Assembly (NCBI GenBank): GCA_003254925.1
Contig: QANZ01029560.1
Coordinates: 1-64,000, forward strand
Source of the DNA: Chamaecrista fasciculata
Taxonomy: Eukaryota; Streptophyta; Magnoliopsida; Fabales; Fabaceae
Length of the DNA: 64,000 nt
Direction: 5' to 3'
Shown here: in pieces, positions 1 to 12,509 of the stretch
Layout: every line of letters starts with the position of its first letter
Numbering within the stretch: the stretch's first letter is position 1
Made by a program: the position numbers and the translations under genes
The notes under the pieces: generated by a model
Seen by the model: the letters and a program-made list of their open reading frames with translations, nothing else
Told to the model about the DNA's origin: nothing
Databases searched by the model: none

Positions 1-240
1 ATTTGGGGAGGAGATGAAATGGGAGTGAGAGGGGCAAATTAGGAATTCTACCATAATTCCCTAGGTAGACTTGGATTACATCAGAAATGTGAAGTAAAGA
101 AAAATGACCTATGTAATGTAAAGCCCTTTACATTCTAATCCACTTTACATAGCTCAAATTACCATACCAAACACATGAAAATCTTGAAAACCGTGCCCTT
201 TTACATTGTAAACCTCATCTCCTCCCTACCAAACGGAGCC
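1..240. mobile_element. PIF/Harbinger-like MITE, left tip cut by the window edge
   Basis: The right end reads ACCAAACGGAGCC followed by TAA. The window begins a few bases inside a matching inverted arm (TTGGGGAGGAGATGA against TTGGTAGGGAGGAGATGA read from the right end). The same terminal motif, GGCTCCGTTTGGT preceded by TTA, opens another copy at 13430. GGC-type ends with a TWA target site are typical of PIF/Harbinger MITEs. No coding capacity is seen. The superfamily is inferred from the termini only. Confidence 0.5.
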
Positions 241-1295
241 TAAATGGTTCGTCTTACATTTCAAAAGGTGTAAAAGTACTAGAAGAAAAAGAAAAAAGGA
301 AAAGCTACAAAATAATTTAATATATCATTAATGCATCAATTGATCTTTACGATCGTGTCGTTAATTTGATATTCGGTAATGATCTACTTTAAACTTTACA
401 TGCAGCCGAAAGAAGAAAAGTTTATTAGGTAATTGATCTTGAAAGAAGAGAAGAATAAAACCACACACACACGCACTCCATTAATAATGAAGGCAATTTC
501 AAAGCTAAACAACAAAAAACACAGCCGTTAATGAAACTGGCTTATCAAAAGAGACCATATATCTACTCAGTTTTGACATTAATTAATTAATTAATTTTCG
601 TAATGCTTGTTTAAATAATTAAAAAAATTGTGGAATATGTATTAGCCACACCCACTGGGAAAGTGGAGCAATTAATTAATCAGCCCGTGCATGTATGCAT
701 TGTTCACTAAATTGTACTAGTACTGCTGACCATGGTTTCTCAATACGTACTGTTTGAACAATATATTAAACTCAAATACTCAATTATTGATTTAAAGATA
801 CCGAATCAATTTCAACATTTTGTTTTAATTTGTCCTTTCAATAATTAATGGTATGCATATGGCCGGTTAAACAACTGAGAGGCCTAGATTTTTGCTTGAA
901 GGAGCCCCCAAAACAAAATAATGCTTAAAATATATGTTACAGACTTACAGTATCTGTTTCTATTTGTAATTTGTATATATATATAAACGTGGATCGTTAT
1001 TGGAAATTTGAAGCAATACTTCATATGGGTTCAGTTTTCAATAATAATAGCAATTACTTTTATGGAGATTTGTTTTTGGGATCATATGTTAGAAAGAACT
1101 AATCCTTTAAGAAGTTGAGTTATGTTTTTTGATAAAAAAAACTTGGGTAAGTGAAAATTTCTTCGGAAGTGAAATATGGGAAAAATCGTGAGTATTATTT
1201 ATGTGAAAATAGTATATATAGTGTTCAGAAATGAATAAAGAAGAAAAAAATAAACTATCATAGCTAAGGGTAATACAGTAAAATTTCATAACTAA
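241..1295. other. Gene-free AT-rich intergenic DNA
   Basis: I see no coding region or element with recognisable ends. There are only short runs such as (AC)n near 463 and TTAA repeats near 580. Confidence 0.5.
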
Positions 1296-1323
1296 TAATC
1301 TATGGGCAAAAGCACATTTGGTG

Positions 1324-2666
1324 GAAAACGGATCCCCTATACTTCTTGCCACTGAAATTCTGTGAAATTCATGAGATCTGAACCGTTGAAGTAATCGAAG
1401 ATCCACAAATTGCCACGTCGCCCTATTCATTTTCTTTCAGAATTGCAAACCCTTCATGCTTCTGCACAATCCCAAACTCCTTCTCGCTTCCTTCTGGCCT
1501 CCTTCTCACCTCCTTCTCGCTCACTCATCCATAGTAGCAAGACATTGCGTTTCCGTTGCGCTATTCGGTAATGGACTTTTATATATGTGATCGTCGGACC
1601 GCCGTCGGGGACTCGGAGCACGGCGGCGGAATTGAAAACAGGGTCGCGAGTGAAATCCGGCGACCGCGAAATCTTCTTCGCGCCTTTACAGACCTCGGCG
1701 AAGGTGTTGAAGAAGTGCCAGAAGGAGGTACCGTCGATGACGGCGTGGTTCACGGTGCATCCGATGAACACGCCGTCAACGAGTTCGGTGACCTGGACGG
1801 CGGCGAGGGGGTTGTGGTGGCCGGAGTAGGAGATCGTGTTATCGTAGGCGAAAAACTCCTGAAGCAATTAGGAATGTCGGTGATTTTTTGCATTTTACAT
1901 GTTTTTCACTATGAACTAAAATTGCACACTCCAACTCCAATGAGACTCTGCATTTTGGATTGTAAAACATGGTATTGAAAATGGGAAGCAGATTTACAAG
2001 TGTTGGGACTGTGATGTCTCTTTGTGATATCCCGCCGGACGTCGAAGTCGTCTTGCAGGCAGTGGCCGAGGAAGGCAGCGCGTGGGCGAAGAGCCATGCC
2101 GGTTCGGTGGTGACGCCACCACCGTTGAACTGAATAATCGAAAAAAAACCAGCGTATGGGTGTGAATCCTTAAACTTGTGTGATGAATGAAACTAAAAGC
2201 CGAATAACTCTAGAATAGATTCATTTGTAACTTTTAATATGATTTCCAAGAACTGGGTCAATTTAGTAGTGCTAGATCTCTCATTTTCAAGTCATGATGT
2301 GTGGTACTTCTAAGGGAAGGATGATGCTGTCGACAGTCGCTGACAATGAAGAAGAGAACGACGTAATCCATTGTTGTTCCCCCACTCGACGTCCTCGACT
2401 GAAACCCCCGGCAAGTGGAGGAAATTTTTCTGCCGGAGATTCCCGCCGCCGTTGTTCCAAATATGTGGTAGAGAGATAGGTCGCAACAAAATCTCAGAGA
2501 AAAAAAGGGGGGCAAAGCGGTTTTGGTTCCCTGTTTTTTTTTTTGATAATGGGTTTTGATTCCCTGTTGACGTGGCAAATGGTAGAGTGTTGGATTAAGT
2601 GGACTGTTGAGATTTCTTGAATTACACAAGAATTTTAGGCGCCGAAAGTTCAGGGGATCCGTTTTC
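1324..2666. mobile_element. Pack-MULE-like element carrying a BAHD acyltransferase pseudogene
   Basis: The ends are perfect inverted copies (GAAAACGGATCCCCT at 1324 and AGGGGATCCGTTTTC ending at 2666). Homology continues inward for about 95 bp on each side with mismatches, reaching a shared TTGCCACGTC (about 1410 and 2570). The flanks are a perfect 9-bp target-site duplication, CATTTGGTG (1315-1323 and 2667-2675), and removing the insertion plus one copy restores a continuous arm of the outer element. Long terminal inverted repeats, a 9-bp duplication, a GC-rich internal gene fragment and no transposase together define a Pack-MULE. Confidence 0.8.
1590..2390 (-). pseudogene. BAHD-family acyltransferase fragment (captured, broken)
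   Basis: The minus strand at 1867-1590 encodes a peptide with FFAYDN, then AVQVTELVDGVFIGC, then NHAVIDGTSFWHFFN. This is the BAHD N-lobe around the catalytic HXXXD motif (His-Ala-Val-Ile-Asp). It is closest to the uncharacterised plant BAHD transferases with QVTELVDG before the active site. The C-terminal half, including DFGWG, is absent. The reading frame shifts just before FFAYDN: TDIP-type residues lie in another frame. Minus-strand sequence at about 2390-2258 (VSDC, then RDLALL) and 2140-2030 may be decayed N-terminal parts in colinear order; this is weaker. A full BAHD protein is about 430-460 aa. It sits inside the Pack-MULE, so capture is the likely origin. It cannot make an active enzyme. 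Confidence 0.75.
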
Positions 2667-2779
2667 CATTTGGTGTCTCTAAACTATGAGGTAAGTCCCA
2701 ATTAAACTTTTATTTTTTTTTTATTAATTATACCCTAAAGTTTCACATTTGTTTATTGCACCTTAAAGCCTAACGTCAT

Positions 2780-3400
2780 CTTAATAGAGATAGTGATAGT
2801 TACTAGTGTTATGAGCATAGCATGTATGTATGCAATGATGTATACGATGTATAGTAGTGCTATGGGCACAACATGTATGTATGCTATGATGCATATGATG
2901 CATAGTGTAGTGCTGGTGTTTTGATTACGCTGAGTGTACAACTGTCTTTTTGGCATGTGCTTTTGATTAGGATATTCTTTTAGAATTCTATAGTCATTCT
3001 TTTGTAAGGCTATATAGCCTGTACCTTTATTCTAAGATAATTGAGCCAATTATTATCATATTCTCTTGTTTCTCTTTATGGTATCAGAGCTTTGATCCTT
3101 GACTACCAATAGCTCGCTCTCTTCTTCTACTACCCAAGCAACCACTGTTGTGGTTTAGCTTTTTGGCTCCAAGTTTGATCCACATTTGGTTTCGATTAAG
3201 CTTGTTGAGGATAACTATTTACCTTGGTAGCAGTAGGTTATGGCTACCATTTGAGGCTATAAGCTCTAGAAATTCCTTCTTGGTAGTTCAACCATGCCTT
3301 CGAAGTTTTCCTCTGTTGCAGATGCTATTGCTGGAACTATCAGTGAGGAGTTCTTACTTTGAGAGTTGCAGAATCAACTACTATTATCATTAACAGGAAA
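2780..3400 (+). mobile_element. Ty1-copia retrotransposon fragment (LTR 3' part, primer-binding site, start of gag)
   Basis: TGGTATCAGAGC at 3079-3090 is complementary to the 3' end of plant initiator tRNA-Met, the usual copia primer-binding site. The sequence before it is a plausible LTR 3' end. Downstream, in one interrupted frame, come residues such as KLVEDNYLPW and a later FLLGSSTMPSKF, resembling the copia gag N-terminus (KLxxxNFLxW). In-frame stops show it is dead. No second LTR or pol follows. At 2810-2920 a unit of about 54 bp containing CATGTATGTATG is repeated twice. The fragment lies wholly between the arms of the 1305-3630 element. Confidence 0.65.
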
Positions 3401-3630
3401 TATTAATTGACATAAAATGTTAAAGTTCTCAAGTACAATTAACAAGAATGTGAAACTTTGGACTACAATTAACATCAAATTTAAGAGGAAAAAAATTTGT
3501 TGCAAATGATTTAGGCGTAGGTCCTAGGGTACAATTGCAATAAATATGAAACTGTATAATTGACTAAAAAAAATTAAAAAATACAATTGAACTTATCTCA
3601 TAGTTTATAAATACTGGTATAACTTTTGCC

Positions 3631-5402
3631 TAAACTATAAATAAAACAACAACAGTCATTTTGTTTTGTCATTTTTCTTATAAAATTTTACCAATCATAA
3701 ATTTAATTTATATATATATATACTTGTGATTGTTCATGTAGAAACTTTTCCATCAATTTTCATACGTATTGGAAAACTTTATAATAAAGATACAAAAATT
3801 TTTCATGCCAAAAAAAGAAGATGCAAAAAATTTTGAAAACTTTATATCATGAATTAAAGTTATCTTAATATGTGTTATATATATATATATATACACACTA
3901 ATGGTTCATTGGTTAACACTGAAAAATATAAACTAAAAATAAACAAATAAAACTCCAGCGGAAAAATAAATAATAGGTAGCTAAAAGTCTAAAACAGAGA
4001 GAATTGTTCAGTGTGACAGATAAATAATATTTTTATTTGATGAGCTTTATTTAAATTAGTCTCGTTAGAAAACTTTATTTAATTATAAGATGGTGAATCA
4101 TGCATGCAAATTAAATTGAATTCGATCATTTTCAAGGTTCTAAAACAGAGCCAGGTGCAGAGTACGTGACATTGAGGATGACAGAAAACCTTATTGACAA
4201 ACTATGGCTCCACTCCTTTCTGGTCGTCCATGTTTAAAACTATAGTCTATGAAATTAAAAATAAAATAAAATTTACTATTTGGTGTCTCTTTCTTTATTA
4301 AGTTAACAATTTAGTCCTTTATTTATTTTACATACATATGGGCACGCAAAGCCCCCAGTAGATATATATACAGTTTGAAGTTTAAGTGTCAAAAAGGTTA
4401 ATTAGTTCTTACATAATTTGTCTCCATTTAGATATTGCACATCAAAACAGTTGCTTTTGCATATAAATATTAATTACAAGAATAAAAATATGATTTGACC
4501 CTGAAAAGATTCATAATTCAGTATTTGAAAATTGTAAAAATAATATATTTTAACTTATTAAATTTATTTTATATAGACTAATTTATAAAATAAAATAACA
4601 AAAATATATTAATTTTCTGACTCACGAAGATCTAAAAATATATAAATCAAATATTTATATGTTAAATTATTAATTTGAAATTTATTTAAATAAATAATTT
4701 ATATATTTACTGATATTTCAATTAACAATTTGAGATGCGTGCTTTTCTCGTTTCTCTATAATCAAATGTATAGAAATTGAAAGAGAATGCTAATATATAC
4801 AAGTACAACCATGAATGGACCACGCGTTATCATAATTCATAACAAAAGGTTAACCTTTTCCAATTAAGATTTTTAACTTAATGGGTTATTTCAATCATGT
4901 TTATATTTTTTAATGATGCTAACCTCAATTAAGAACATTAAAAATGTTCTCTTCCAAGTTTGGTGCTCAGAATAATAGTGTAGGATTAGTTTTTTTAATT
5001 ATTGTTTAATTAACTAACTCAAAAACTTTTGCTACACGACACGAACTAATTGCATTAATAATGTTATCGCCAACTTATGGCGCTATTAATTATGTATCTC
5101 AAGTTCTCAATTAGTTACCGTCTTACCGAGGTCTATAAACTCATCATCTCATCGCATTTGAATTTTATTTTCTCATAGCTCCCCAACAGAAAAAAAAGAA
5201 GATATTTTATTGGTCTGTCTAATCTAATTATCAAATAGTGTGACCTTTATAATTGTGTGCATTATATAGAAGGCTAGAAGCATTCTGTCTTTTCACTAAT
5301 CATTACAGTACGAAAGGAAAAAGAAATAGCATATATATGTAGAAATACAACAAAGTGTAAATCCATTGGCCCATAAAAAAAGTGTATATCCACAAACAAG
5401 AA
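3631..5402. other. AT-rich intergenic DNA with one dispersed repeat copy
   Basis: No gene is seen. Positions 4204-4356 are an inverted near-copy of 14387-14548 (listed separately). The remainder is AT-rich with short (TA)n tracts near 3710 and 3875. Confidence 0.5.
4204..4356 (+). repeat. Dispersed repeat, inverted partner of 14387-14548
   Basis: Both copies contain ATGGCTCC, then CCTTTCTGGTCGTC, TTTAAAACTATAGTCTATG, a TTTACTATTTGG block and GGGCACGCAAA. They run in opposite directions about 10 kb apart and differ by few substitutions. The GGACGGAGCC-type end of the other copy resembles other hAT-like ends in this window. Confidence 0.65.
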
Positions 5403-5921
5403 AAAAAAATTACACAAAATGGTCACGTGGTTTGACCCATTTTTAGATAGGGTCCATGTAATTTAAAAAATGTCAAATAAGGTCCCTGTGATTTATTCCG
5501 TTAACAAAACCTGAGGTATATTTTCGTCCAAAATTTGATGGAAATCTCAGCTAATATACTATTTTAAGACTCCAACTATTAATTTTTATACGTCACTTTG
5601 ACTCCCTATTTATATGAAATTTGATGAAAAATTTAGCTAAAATACTATTTTAAGTACCTAACTATTACTATGAAACTTTTTTTTTTTGTGTCAAAGTCTT
5701 TCTCTCATACAAATAGGGAGTCAAACGCATAAAAATTAATAGTTAGGGTCTTAAAATAGTATTTTAGCCAAATTTTTCGTCAAATTTTGGACGAAAATAT
5801 ACCTCAGGACCTTTTTTTGTTAACGGAGCAAACCACATGAACCCTATTTGACACTTTGTAAACCATAGAGACCCTATCTAAAAATGGACCGAATCACGTA
5901 ACGCTTTTGTGTAATTTACCC
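5403..5921. mobile_element. Foldback MITE (GGGTAAATTACAC family)
   Basis: The left half starts ATTACACAAAATGGTCACG and the right half ends in its complement, GTGTAATTTACCC. The arms match over more than 200 bp each, for example TATATTTTCGTCCAAAATTT against AAATTTTGGACGAAAATATA. The first bases of the left end are degraded to an A run, so no clear target duplication is visible. It is related in ends and arm text to the element at 12510-12916. Confidence 0.65.
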
Positions 5922-6769
5922 CCAAAAAAATAACGACTATTAGACTATATATCGCAATGGGAGAGACTAACCAAGAAGAAGAAAACTAATATTTTATTTA
6001 ATTCCCTATTTATTCATTTCTTGATGAATATCTCTATTATTTTTTAAAAAATTAAAATAGTAATATGTCACACTTCCAATTAGGTCTTTTATCTCCGACA
6101 TTCTTCCCCAAGTCTATTTAACTTAACTTTAGATGGGACTTGTCTCATGATCCTTGAATTATATTCTTTTATTTATTTTTTTTGAGTTTCAAAAGTCTTG
6201 GATTTCTTTTTTGTTAAACGGGCTTGTACTCTTTCTTCTGATTTTTAGAAGCCACAATTTTTTTTTGTACTTTGAATTTTTGTTTGGGCTGTAAGGTCAT
6301 TAGACTCCGATATTATGTTAAAATTTGATGATTCATATATAAATTTAATTATGTGAACAAATATTATATTTATGTATGGATAAGAATAAAGAAGGCAAAC
6401 ACGGAATTAGGGGGTCATCCCTCCCTCTAGAATTTTAAATATAAAATATATGTACACATAAAATTACATTTAATTGATTTGTGTGGTAGTGATTTCACTT
6501 CCCTTTTGTTGATAATTTGGATCTTCTATAATATTTTAGGGGTGTGGTGTTGAGAGAGAAAGAAATATGATAGAGAGTAATATACATTTATAATGCACTA
6601 TAGAGAATCCAAATTGCTTTTGTTGGGCATAAAGGTTTAGGTTCAATTCTCTCTTCCACTTCATTGTTTGATTTTTGCCAAAATCCACTCCCAGCAGGTT
6701 CATACCCCTTCAATGTTTATGTATAGATATATAGATTATTTACACTTTTTTAATAATAAACCAAATTAA
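5922..6769. other. Gene-free AT-rich stretch
   Basis: No coding region, tRNA or delimitable element is recognised here. Confidence 0.45.
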
Positions 6770-7312
6770 TATATTGTTTAAAACTTCATTTTTAGTTCTC
6801 AAACAATATAAAAAAGTTTCATTTTGGTCATAGAGCTATTTTTGGTTCAATTTTGGTCTTCAATCTTTCACATTTTTTTTAATTTTGGTCCCGAAATGTG
6901 ATTTCGTGAGGTTTTTACCTTTATTTATAATTTGGACATTTGAGATTGACAATTTCTCTTTATTATATGTCTTAATAAATGAGTTGACAAAAAAAAATTC
7001 ATTTTCATTCACAATTTGGAGTTAAAAATCAATTACAAACTTATCTTCAATTTGTAATTAAGAATGAAATTTTTTCTTTTACTTTTCATCAACTTACTTT
7101 TTATAATACATATGTAAGAGAAATGAGCTATCTAAATTATCCAGGTTAGAAATAACAAACATAAATCATATGAAATATCATTTTGGGAATCAAAACAGAA
7201 CAAATGTAAATATTTAAAGACCAAAATAAAACAAAAAATAATTTTAAAACCAAAATGAAACTTATATCACAATTTAAAGACAAGAATAAATATTTGACAT
7301 TTGGCCCCCTTC
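6770..7312. mobile_element. Foldback repeat with TTTGGTC-type arms
   Basis: Left-arm text such as AAAGTTTCATTTTGGTC is matched in inverted form at the right (ACCAAAATGAAACTTATAT), with further pairing inward. It lacks coding capacity. Exact ends and target duplication are not resolved. Confidence 0.45.
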
Positions 7313-8749
7313 AAAACAATTTCTGGCTCCTCCGGGAAAAATGCGTCATTGACTAAATGTCTAATGTAAATTATGTAATTTAGTAGTATATCATCCTCTG
7401 GCATTATATTTTTTGAAACATTTTCTTATTTATCTCCAATTAAGTAAAAGTAAAAACTAAAATCCAAAAGCAAATTGACAAATTGACACGTGAGAAATTG
7501 GCGGCGATGGGGACCTCGTTCACTCTGGTACTGGCCCTACGAAAACGTTGTCGTTTCGCGGTGATGGAGACTTCATCTATTGTATTCATGTATTGCATTC
7601 GGTGATCCTTCTTTGCTTTTGATGTCAACCACAAAACAACAGTCTCTACTCTCTACTGTGCCATACATTCATTCATTGTTTTCTTGGGAAAACATTTCTT
7701 TTATATTATTTTACAACAAAAATTGTGGGGGGTATTGTGTTTTAATGATTAAAGACATTTAATTCTTAATAAATATATGTATAAGTTGTTGAAATAGTTT
7801 TAATAATAAACTTTTGTACGATACTTTACTTTTCATGAATCCGATTACAGGGAGATTGTGATTGTAGTAATACTGATATATACTCTGATGGTTGCTTTTC
7901 ATATGTTTTATTTTTTTGCTAAAACTGCACAGGTTCTTCTTAACCTTATTCACCATGTAATTTTTTTAATAAAAAAATGATGAAAATTATCTTAAATTTT
8001 TAATTTTGTGCAAATATATTTTTTTTGTTAAAATATTTATTTTTTTTAAAAAAATTGACTATCTTCACACGAATACTACAAAAGAAAAAAGAGATAAAAT
8101 AGGTTGTACCTTTCTAATCTGTCATTGATTTGATAAAAAAAAAAAGAAAGAGATAAAATAGGTCATGTAAAACTAATCTGATCATCAAGTCTGTAAAGCA
8201 TCTGAAGATAAAAGAATACGTGAACTTGAAAATGAATTATATACCTTGTGACAAGAAAAATGATGTTTATATTTTATACTTTATATAGAGGAGCAATGCA
8301 AAGGAGATCTGGAATAATGGAATGAGATACGTGAATATAAGAAAACATATTATTTAGTCTTTAAATTATATTAAGTGAACAAATCAGTTCTCAAATAAAT
8401 TTTATATATAACTCAATTTTTGAATTATTGCAATAGATAATAATTTAATTCTCCATCAAATTTAATGATCAAAAGGTTTGTTTGGTTTTAAAAAATGATT
8501 TTTTATTTTTATTTTCTGATTTTATTTATGAAATTTTATTTTCATTTCGAAATTTTTAATATTTTAGAAACATGTTTCTTTTATAAAATAAAAAAAAGTT
8601 GCTTGCATNGAAAAATGATTAACTACTATATATATTGTGGGTTGAAGAGGAGAATCCTTACTAGGTGTTTGCAAAAAAAAGAAAAAATGTCTCAGAGAGG
8701 CAATTTAAAATGTTGAATACAAAGTGTTAGTCAGGATGCACAAGGAAAA
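7313..8749. other. Gene-free AT-rich stretch with one undetermined base
   Basis: Nothing coding is supported. One N lies at 8609. A short moderately GC-rich patch at 7495-7570 has no recognisable product. Confidence 0.45.
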
Positions 8750-10345
8750 TATACTAAGAGGAGGTGAATTGGTATTTAAAAACCTTTTCTAAGTTAAAAA
8801 CGAGTTTTAACAAAGTTCTTTAAAACAGTTACTTAAAACAATCCCTTTAATATAAATTTCTCAGAACAATTCCTTCAGAACAAAGTTCTTTAGCAATAAT
8901 AGATATACTTAAGAACAGATATACTTCTGATAAAGCAGCTACTTAAGCAGATCAGATAATCAAACAGATTGCTAATGAAAGAAAACTAATCCTTAACTCA
9001 AAAGATAAATGCGGAATATAAAGGAGAAAGGATAAGGAATAATGACACATCAGATTTATACTGGTTCAGAATAAGATACTAGTCCTCAACAAAGGATTTT
9101 CTCTTAAGCCTACGTCCAGTCCCTAAACACAAAGTAAGGGATTTTATATTATTGCTGGGCAAACTAACCAAATATTACAATTGGCACTCAACCACTCACG
9201 GATCACCACTGGGATTTCACACTTTTATAGTTTCCCAAACCACAAGCCCTCACGGGTAACAATAAGGTTCCTCACAACAACTCCTCTTATAGTGCAACCA
9301 CTCACGGATCACCACTTTGGGTTTCACAACAACCGAGGTTAGGTAACCTATTACCAGTAGGAGGTATACGAACGAATCAGACAATTTCAAGAAGTATATA
9401 GAAGGGGTTCTCTCACAAAGAGATAGGTTCACACACAAAGGTGAATTGTCACAAAGGCTAATCCCACAAAAGGTTCTCACAAAGAGTTTGCACTAAGTAG
9501 CTTCACAGAGATATAGCACACAACATTATCATCTTCAAAATTTGAATTCTTCAGCTTATATAGTAGTGCAGCTTTAGTAGCTTCTTTAGGAATGTTTCTG
9601 CAGTCTTGATTACTCCAATGGCTAGGAACAATAGTATCTTCAAGAAATTCGATTTGTCTTAGCCTTCTTCAATGTCTTAACGGCATTTCCAGGTTGCTCA
9701 TATGATATTTATGACATATTGTCATTGAACATTGATCAACAAGGTCAAAATATGAAAGTTTAAAAACTTTTCTTGTAAGGGTTCCTTGACCTGCGGATTA
9801 GGAGCAATTAGCATAATTCTTTCCAAATATAGATTTAGCAAAAATAGAATGTCCAACGGTTACTTTTATTAATTGCTAAACAATAATAACACAAAGTTAA
9901 TAGTATGGAGCAAATTCAGCACTTGATTTAATTAAATATAATAGTCAGCGCAAAGTTTCCTAAATTGTTCCTTTAGACATAGCGATAATTAAGGAATAAG
10001 AATAACTCTCAGATTTCTTTCCTTACTTAGGTGGATTAACTTATAATCACTGATTATATAATAAATGTAATTCTAATCTTACTCAATCATGATCTCTCAA
10101 TTATATTGTAATATTTAGAGCAATATTCCGAGACTTAAATGTTCTTTCAAATTGAACTTCATTATTTTATAAAAATACATAGTGACAAGCCAATATTTAA
10201 TATATATCAACTAAGAATTTTTGGCAATTATCAAAACACATAAAATTAATTTAATTACAACAAAATAAATTAACGTTAGCCTAGGAATTATTTTATATTT
10301 AGCGCTTAATTAAATAATATAAACATATACAAAATTAATCCCAAC
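8750..10345. repeat. Non-coding dispersed element of a common plant type, class undetermined
   Basis: It begins near AGAGGAGGTGAATTGG, contains TTTATACTGGTTCAGAAT and GCCTACGTCCAGTCCC, and near its end has ATTATCAAAACACAT and ATCCCAACA. From memory this order of motifs (GGTGAATTGG, then ACTGGTTC, CCTACGTCC, TATCAAAAC, CAACA) recurs in many dicot genomes as a non-coding repeat of 1-2 kb. The phrase CCACTCACGGATCACCACT occurs twice (9191 and 9299). I see no LTR pair, no terminal inverted repeat and no protein, so I do not assign a superfamily. Confidence 0.4.
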
Positions 10346-10389
10346 ACAAAGAGTTATTATAACATCATGCATGTTTAGAGAATATCATA

Positions 10390-10721
10390 AACTAAAACTC
10401 TATTTTGATACCTAATGTATTACTTTTTTTCAATTTGGTCATTCTTAAATTTTTTATATTTATCTGGAAATCCCTCATGAATGTTTCCATTATCAAAGTT
10501 AATCTCTTTATCCAATTTTTAAGAAGTTGGTGATACAGCACAGTTAAATGATAATGGAAGAATTAACTTTGTGTCAATTTTTAATAGTGCCACATCATCA
10601 ACTCTGCAATTAATTTTGATGATGGAAACAAATGTGATGGATCAAATTGAGAAAGAAAATTTTAAGAGGATCAATTTATAAAAAATGTAATACGTGAGGG
10701 ACCAAAATAAAGTTTTAGTCC
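10390..10721. mobile_element. Foldback MITE (ACTAAAACT ends)
   Basis: The left arm ACTAAAACTCTATTTTG is matched by CAAAATAAAGTTTTAGT at the right end, and pairing continues inward (GTATTAC against GTAATAC). Flanks contain AATATCATA and AATATTATA (8 of 9, offset by one base), so a 9-bp duplication is possible. Confidence 0.5.
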
Positions 10722-12500
10722 AATATTATATGATAAATATGTTTTTGAGAGACCAAAATAAAAATATAATAGTAGGAGTATTTATAATATAAATTCAATT
10801 TTTGAGAGACTTGGAGATTGAATTGCGATTCAAAGAAATATCTTTTCTATTAAAAGTCAACTAAATTTATATGAAGTGAATAGAGATTCAAATAGGTTGC
10901 TACAGATTTGGATGGCACATAAAAAAAGTGTCACCAGGAATGAAGATTCTTAGAGAATAGAGATATATATAGCATTGTACTGCTTCTAGCTTGTACGTAG
11001 ATATTAATTTTTTGAAAAATAAATACGTGATGAGAGAGCATGTTGACTGTTCCTGCTTGGCAATGATACTACTATTGACTCAGTTTTTAGGCAGCTGGGA
11101 CAATGGGACATATAGACTATCGTAGAGAAATGGCTCAAACTTCAAGCGTAGTTTATGATAAAAATAAATAGTATAAGGTATTTGATCCGATTACATGGAT
11201 CGCAATCAACTTTAATTTTAATTTGTACCACTAATGTTAGTTTTGAGATAAATTAATACAAATATACAATTCTATTAAAATTTGTCGTTAAGTTATTAAA
11301 ATCGGTATTTTATCCGATTAGGAAGAACTAAAAATTCATTCTAATTAAAAAAAAGGTCAAAATTCATGAATGTCAGTTCAGAATGGAAAAATGGGTGAAA
11401 ATGAGCTAAATTGCTGGTTGGGTCACTTGGGCCAGTTCAATAAGTTTTGTTTATTTTTTAAATTTCAAATATTGTTTTATAATTTTTCTTACACAAATTA
11501 ATTAAATTAATCATTTTTAAATAAAATAGGTTTGAAAGTTCAAATTTTAGAGTATTCTGGAATATTAAAGTTATAATGATTAAAAATCTTAATTTCAAAA
11601 AAATTAATGTATTATAAATTTAGATAATAAAAAAATAAAAAAAATCTTCAAAGAAAAAAATAATTTTAAAATTATTTATAAGTTATATAATTTTTTGTTA
11701 TATAATATATATATATATATTTAATTATTACCTATTTGACTACGATTCAATTATATGAATTATTTACCAAATTTCGAACTTCTTGGACCTCTAAGTGGTG
11801 AACCCAGAGGTTAGGAGGAAGCTCTCTTACAAATTTTAGACACCCAAGTTAGTAAATGTATAATAAATAGGTTAAAGTATATTTTTGATCTTATAGTTTT
11901 TTGTTTAGATTTTAATTTGGTCATATATATTTTTTTATTACACTTTTGTTTATTCTCATGTTTTTTATCATGTGTAAAACTGGTCATATATATTTTATGT
12001 AACAGATTTAGTCTTATATTTTTACAAAAAAATTTATCGTTACTCACACGATGTAAAATTTTTTGTAAATATATGAAATCAATTTTGTAATTTAACTAAA
12101 CAATACGAGACCAATAATATACTTTGATCTAATAAATATATATTAAGACTCAAATAGTTATATATAAAGGTCGGCAATTAGTTAGAGGTTAATTTCATAG
12201 GTTGTTACTTGTTACCGTAAGTTGTCATAAGTTCATCATTGCATGCAGGTTAAGGAGAATTTGCTTTATTGACATGAATGTTGAGCAAGATTAAGAGAAT
12301 TAGAGCTATCCATGTACAGTTGAGGAGGCATTGAGCCATGTTGGGGTTAGAGGGACCGACCATGCCAAAAGATGGATAGGTTAAAAGACTTTATTTCTTA
12401 TCAAATCTAATTAAATTATTGAACCTCGAATGGGTGTCTCAGATGATTAAATTTTTTAAATATTGATTAATTAGTTAAACACTGGTTCAATTCACCATTA
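10722..12500. other. Gene-free AT-rich stretch
   Basis: No gene is recognised. A weak inverted structure with 'TTTTGATCTTATAG' arms lies at about 11870-12130 and is probably another decayed foldback element. A (TA)n tract lies near 11706. Confidence 0.4.
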
Positions 12501-12509
12501 TATTTATTA

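Larger units (their letters stand above)
1305..3630. mobile_element. Mutator-like element (outer) carrying a Ty1-copia fragment and a nested Pack-MULE
   Basis: The ends are GGCAAAAG (1305) and AACTTTTGCC (3630). Flanking 9-mers are TAATCTATG (1296-1304) and TAAACTATA (3631-3639), 7 of 9 identical, as expected of an aged Mutator target-site duplication. Arms of about 100 bp match each other in inverted orientation: the left arm is interrupted at 1324 and resumes at 2676 (CTCTAAACTATGAGGTAAG), and the right arm ends near 3530. Without the nested insertion the element is about 1 kb. It encodes no transposase. Its centre (about 2780-3400) is Ty1-copia-derived. Confidence 0.7.
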
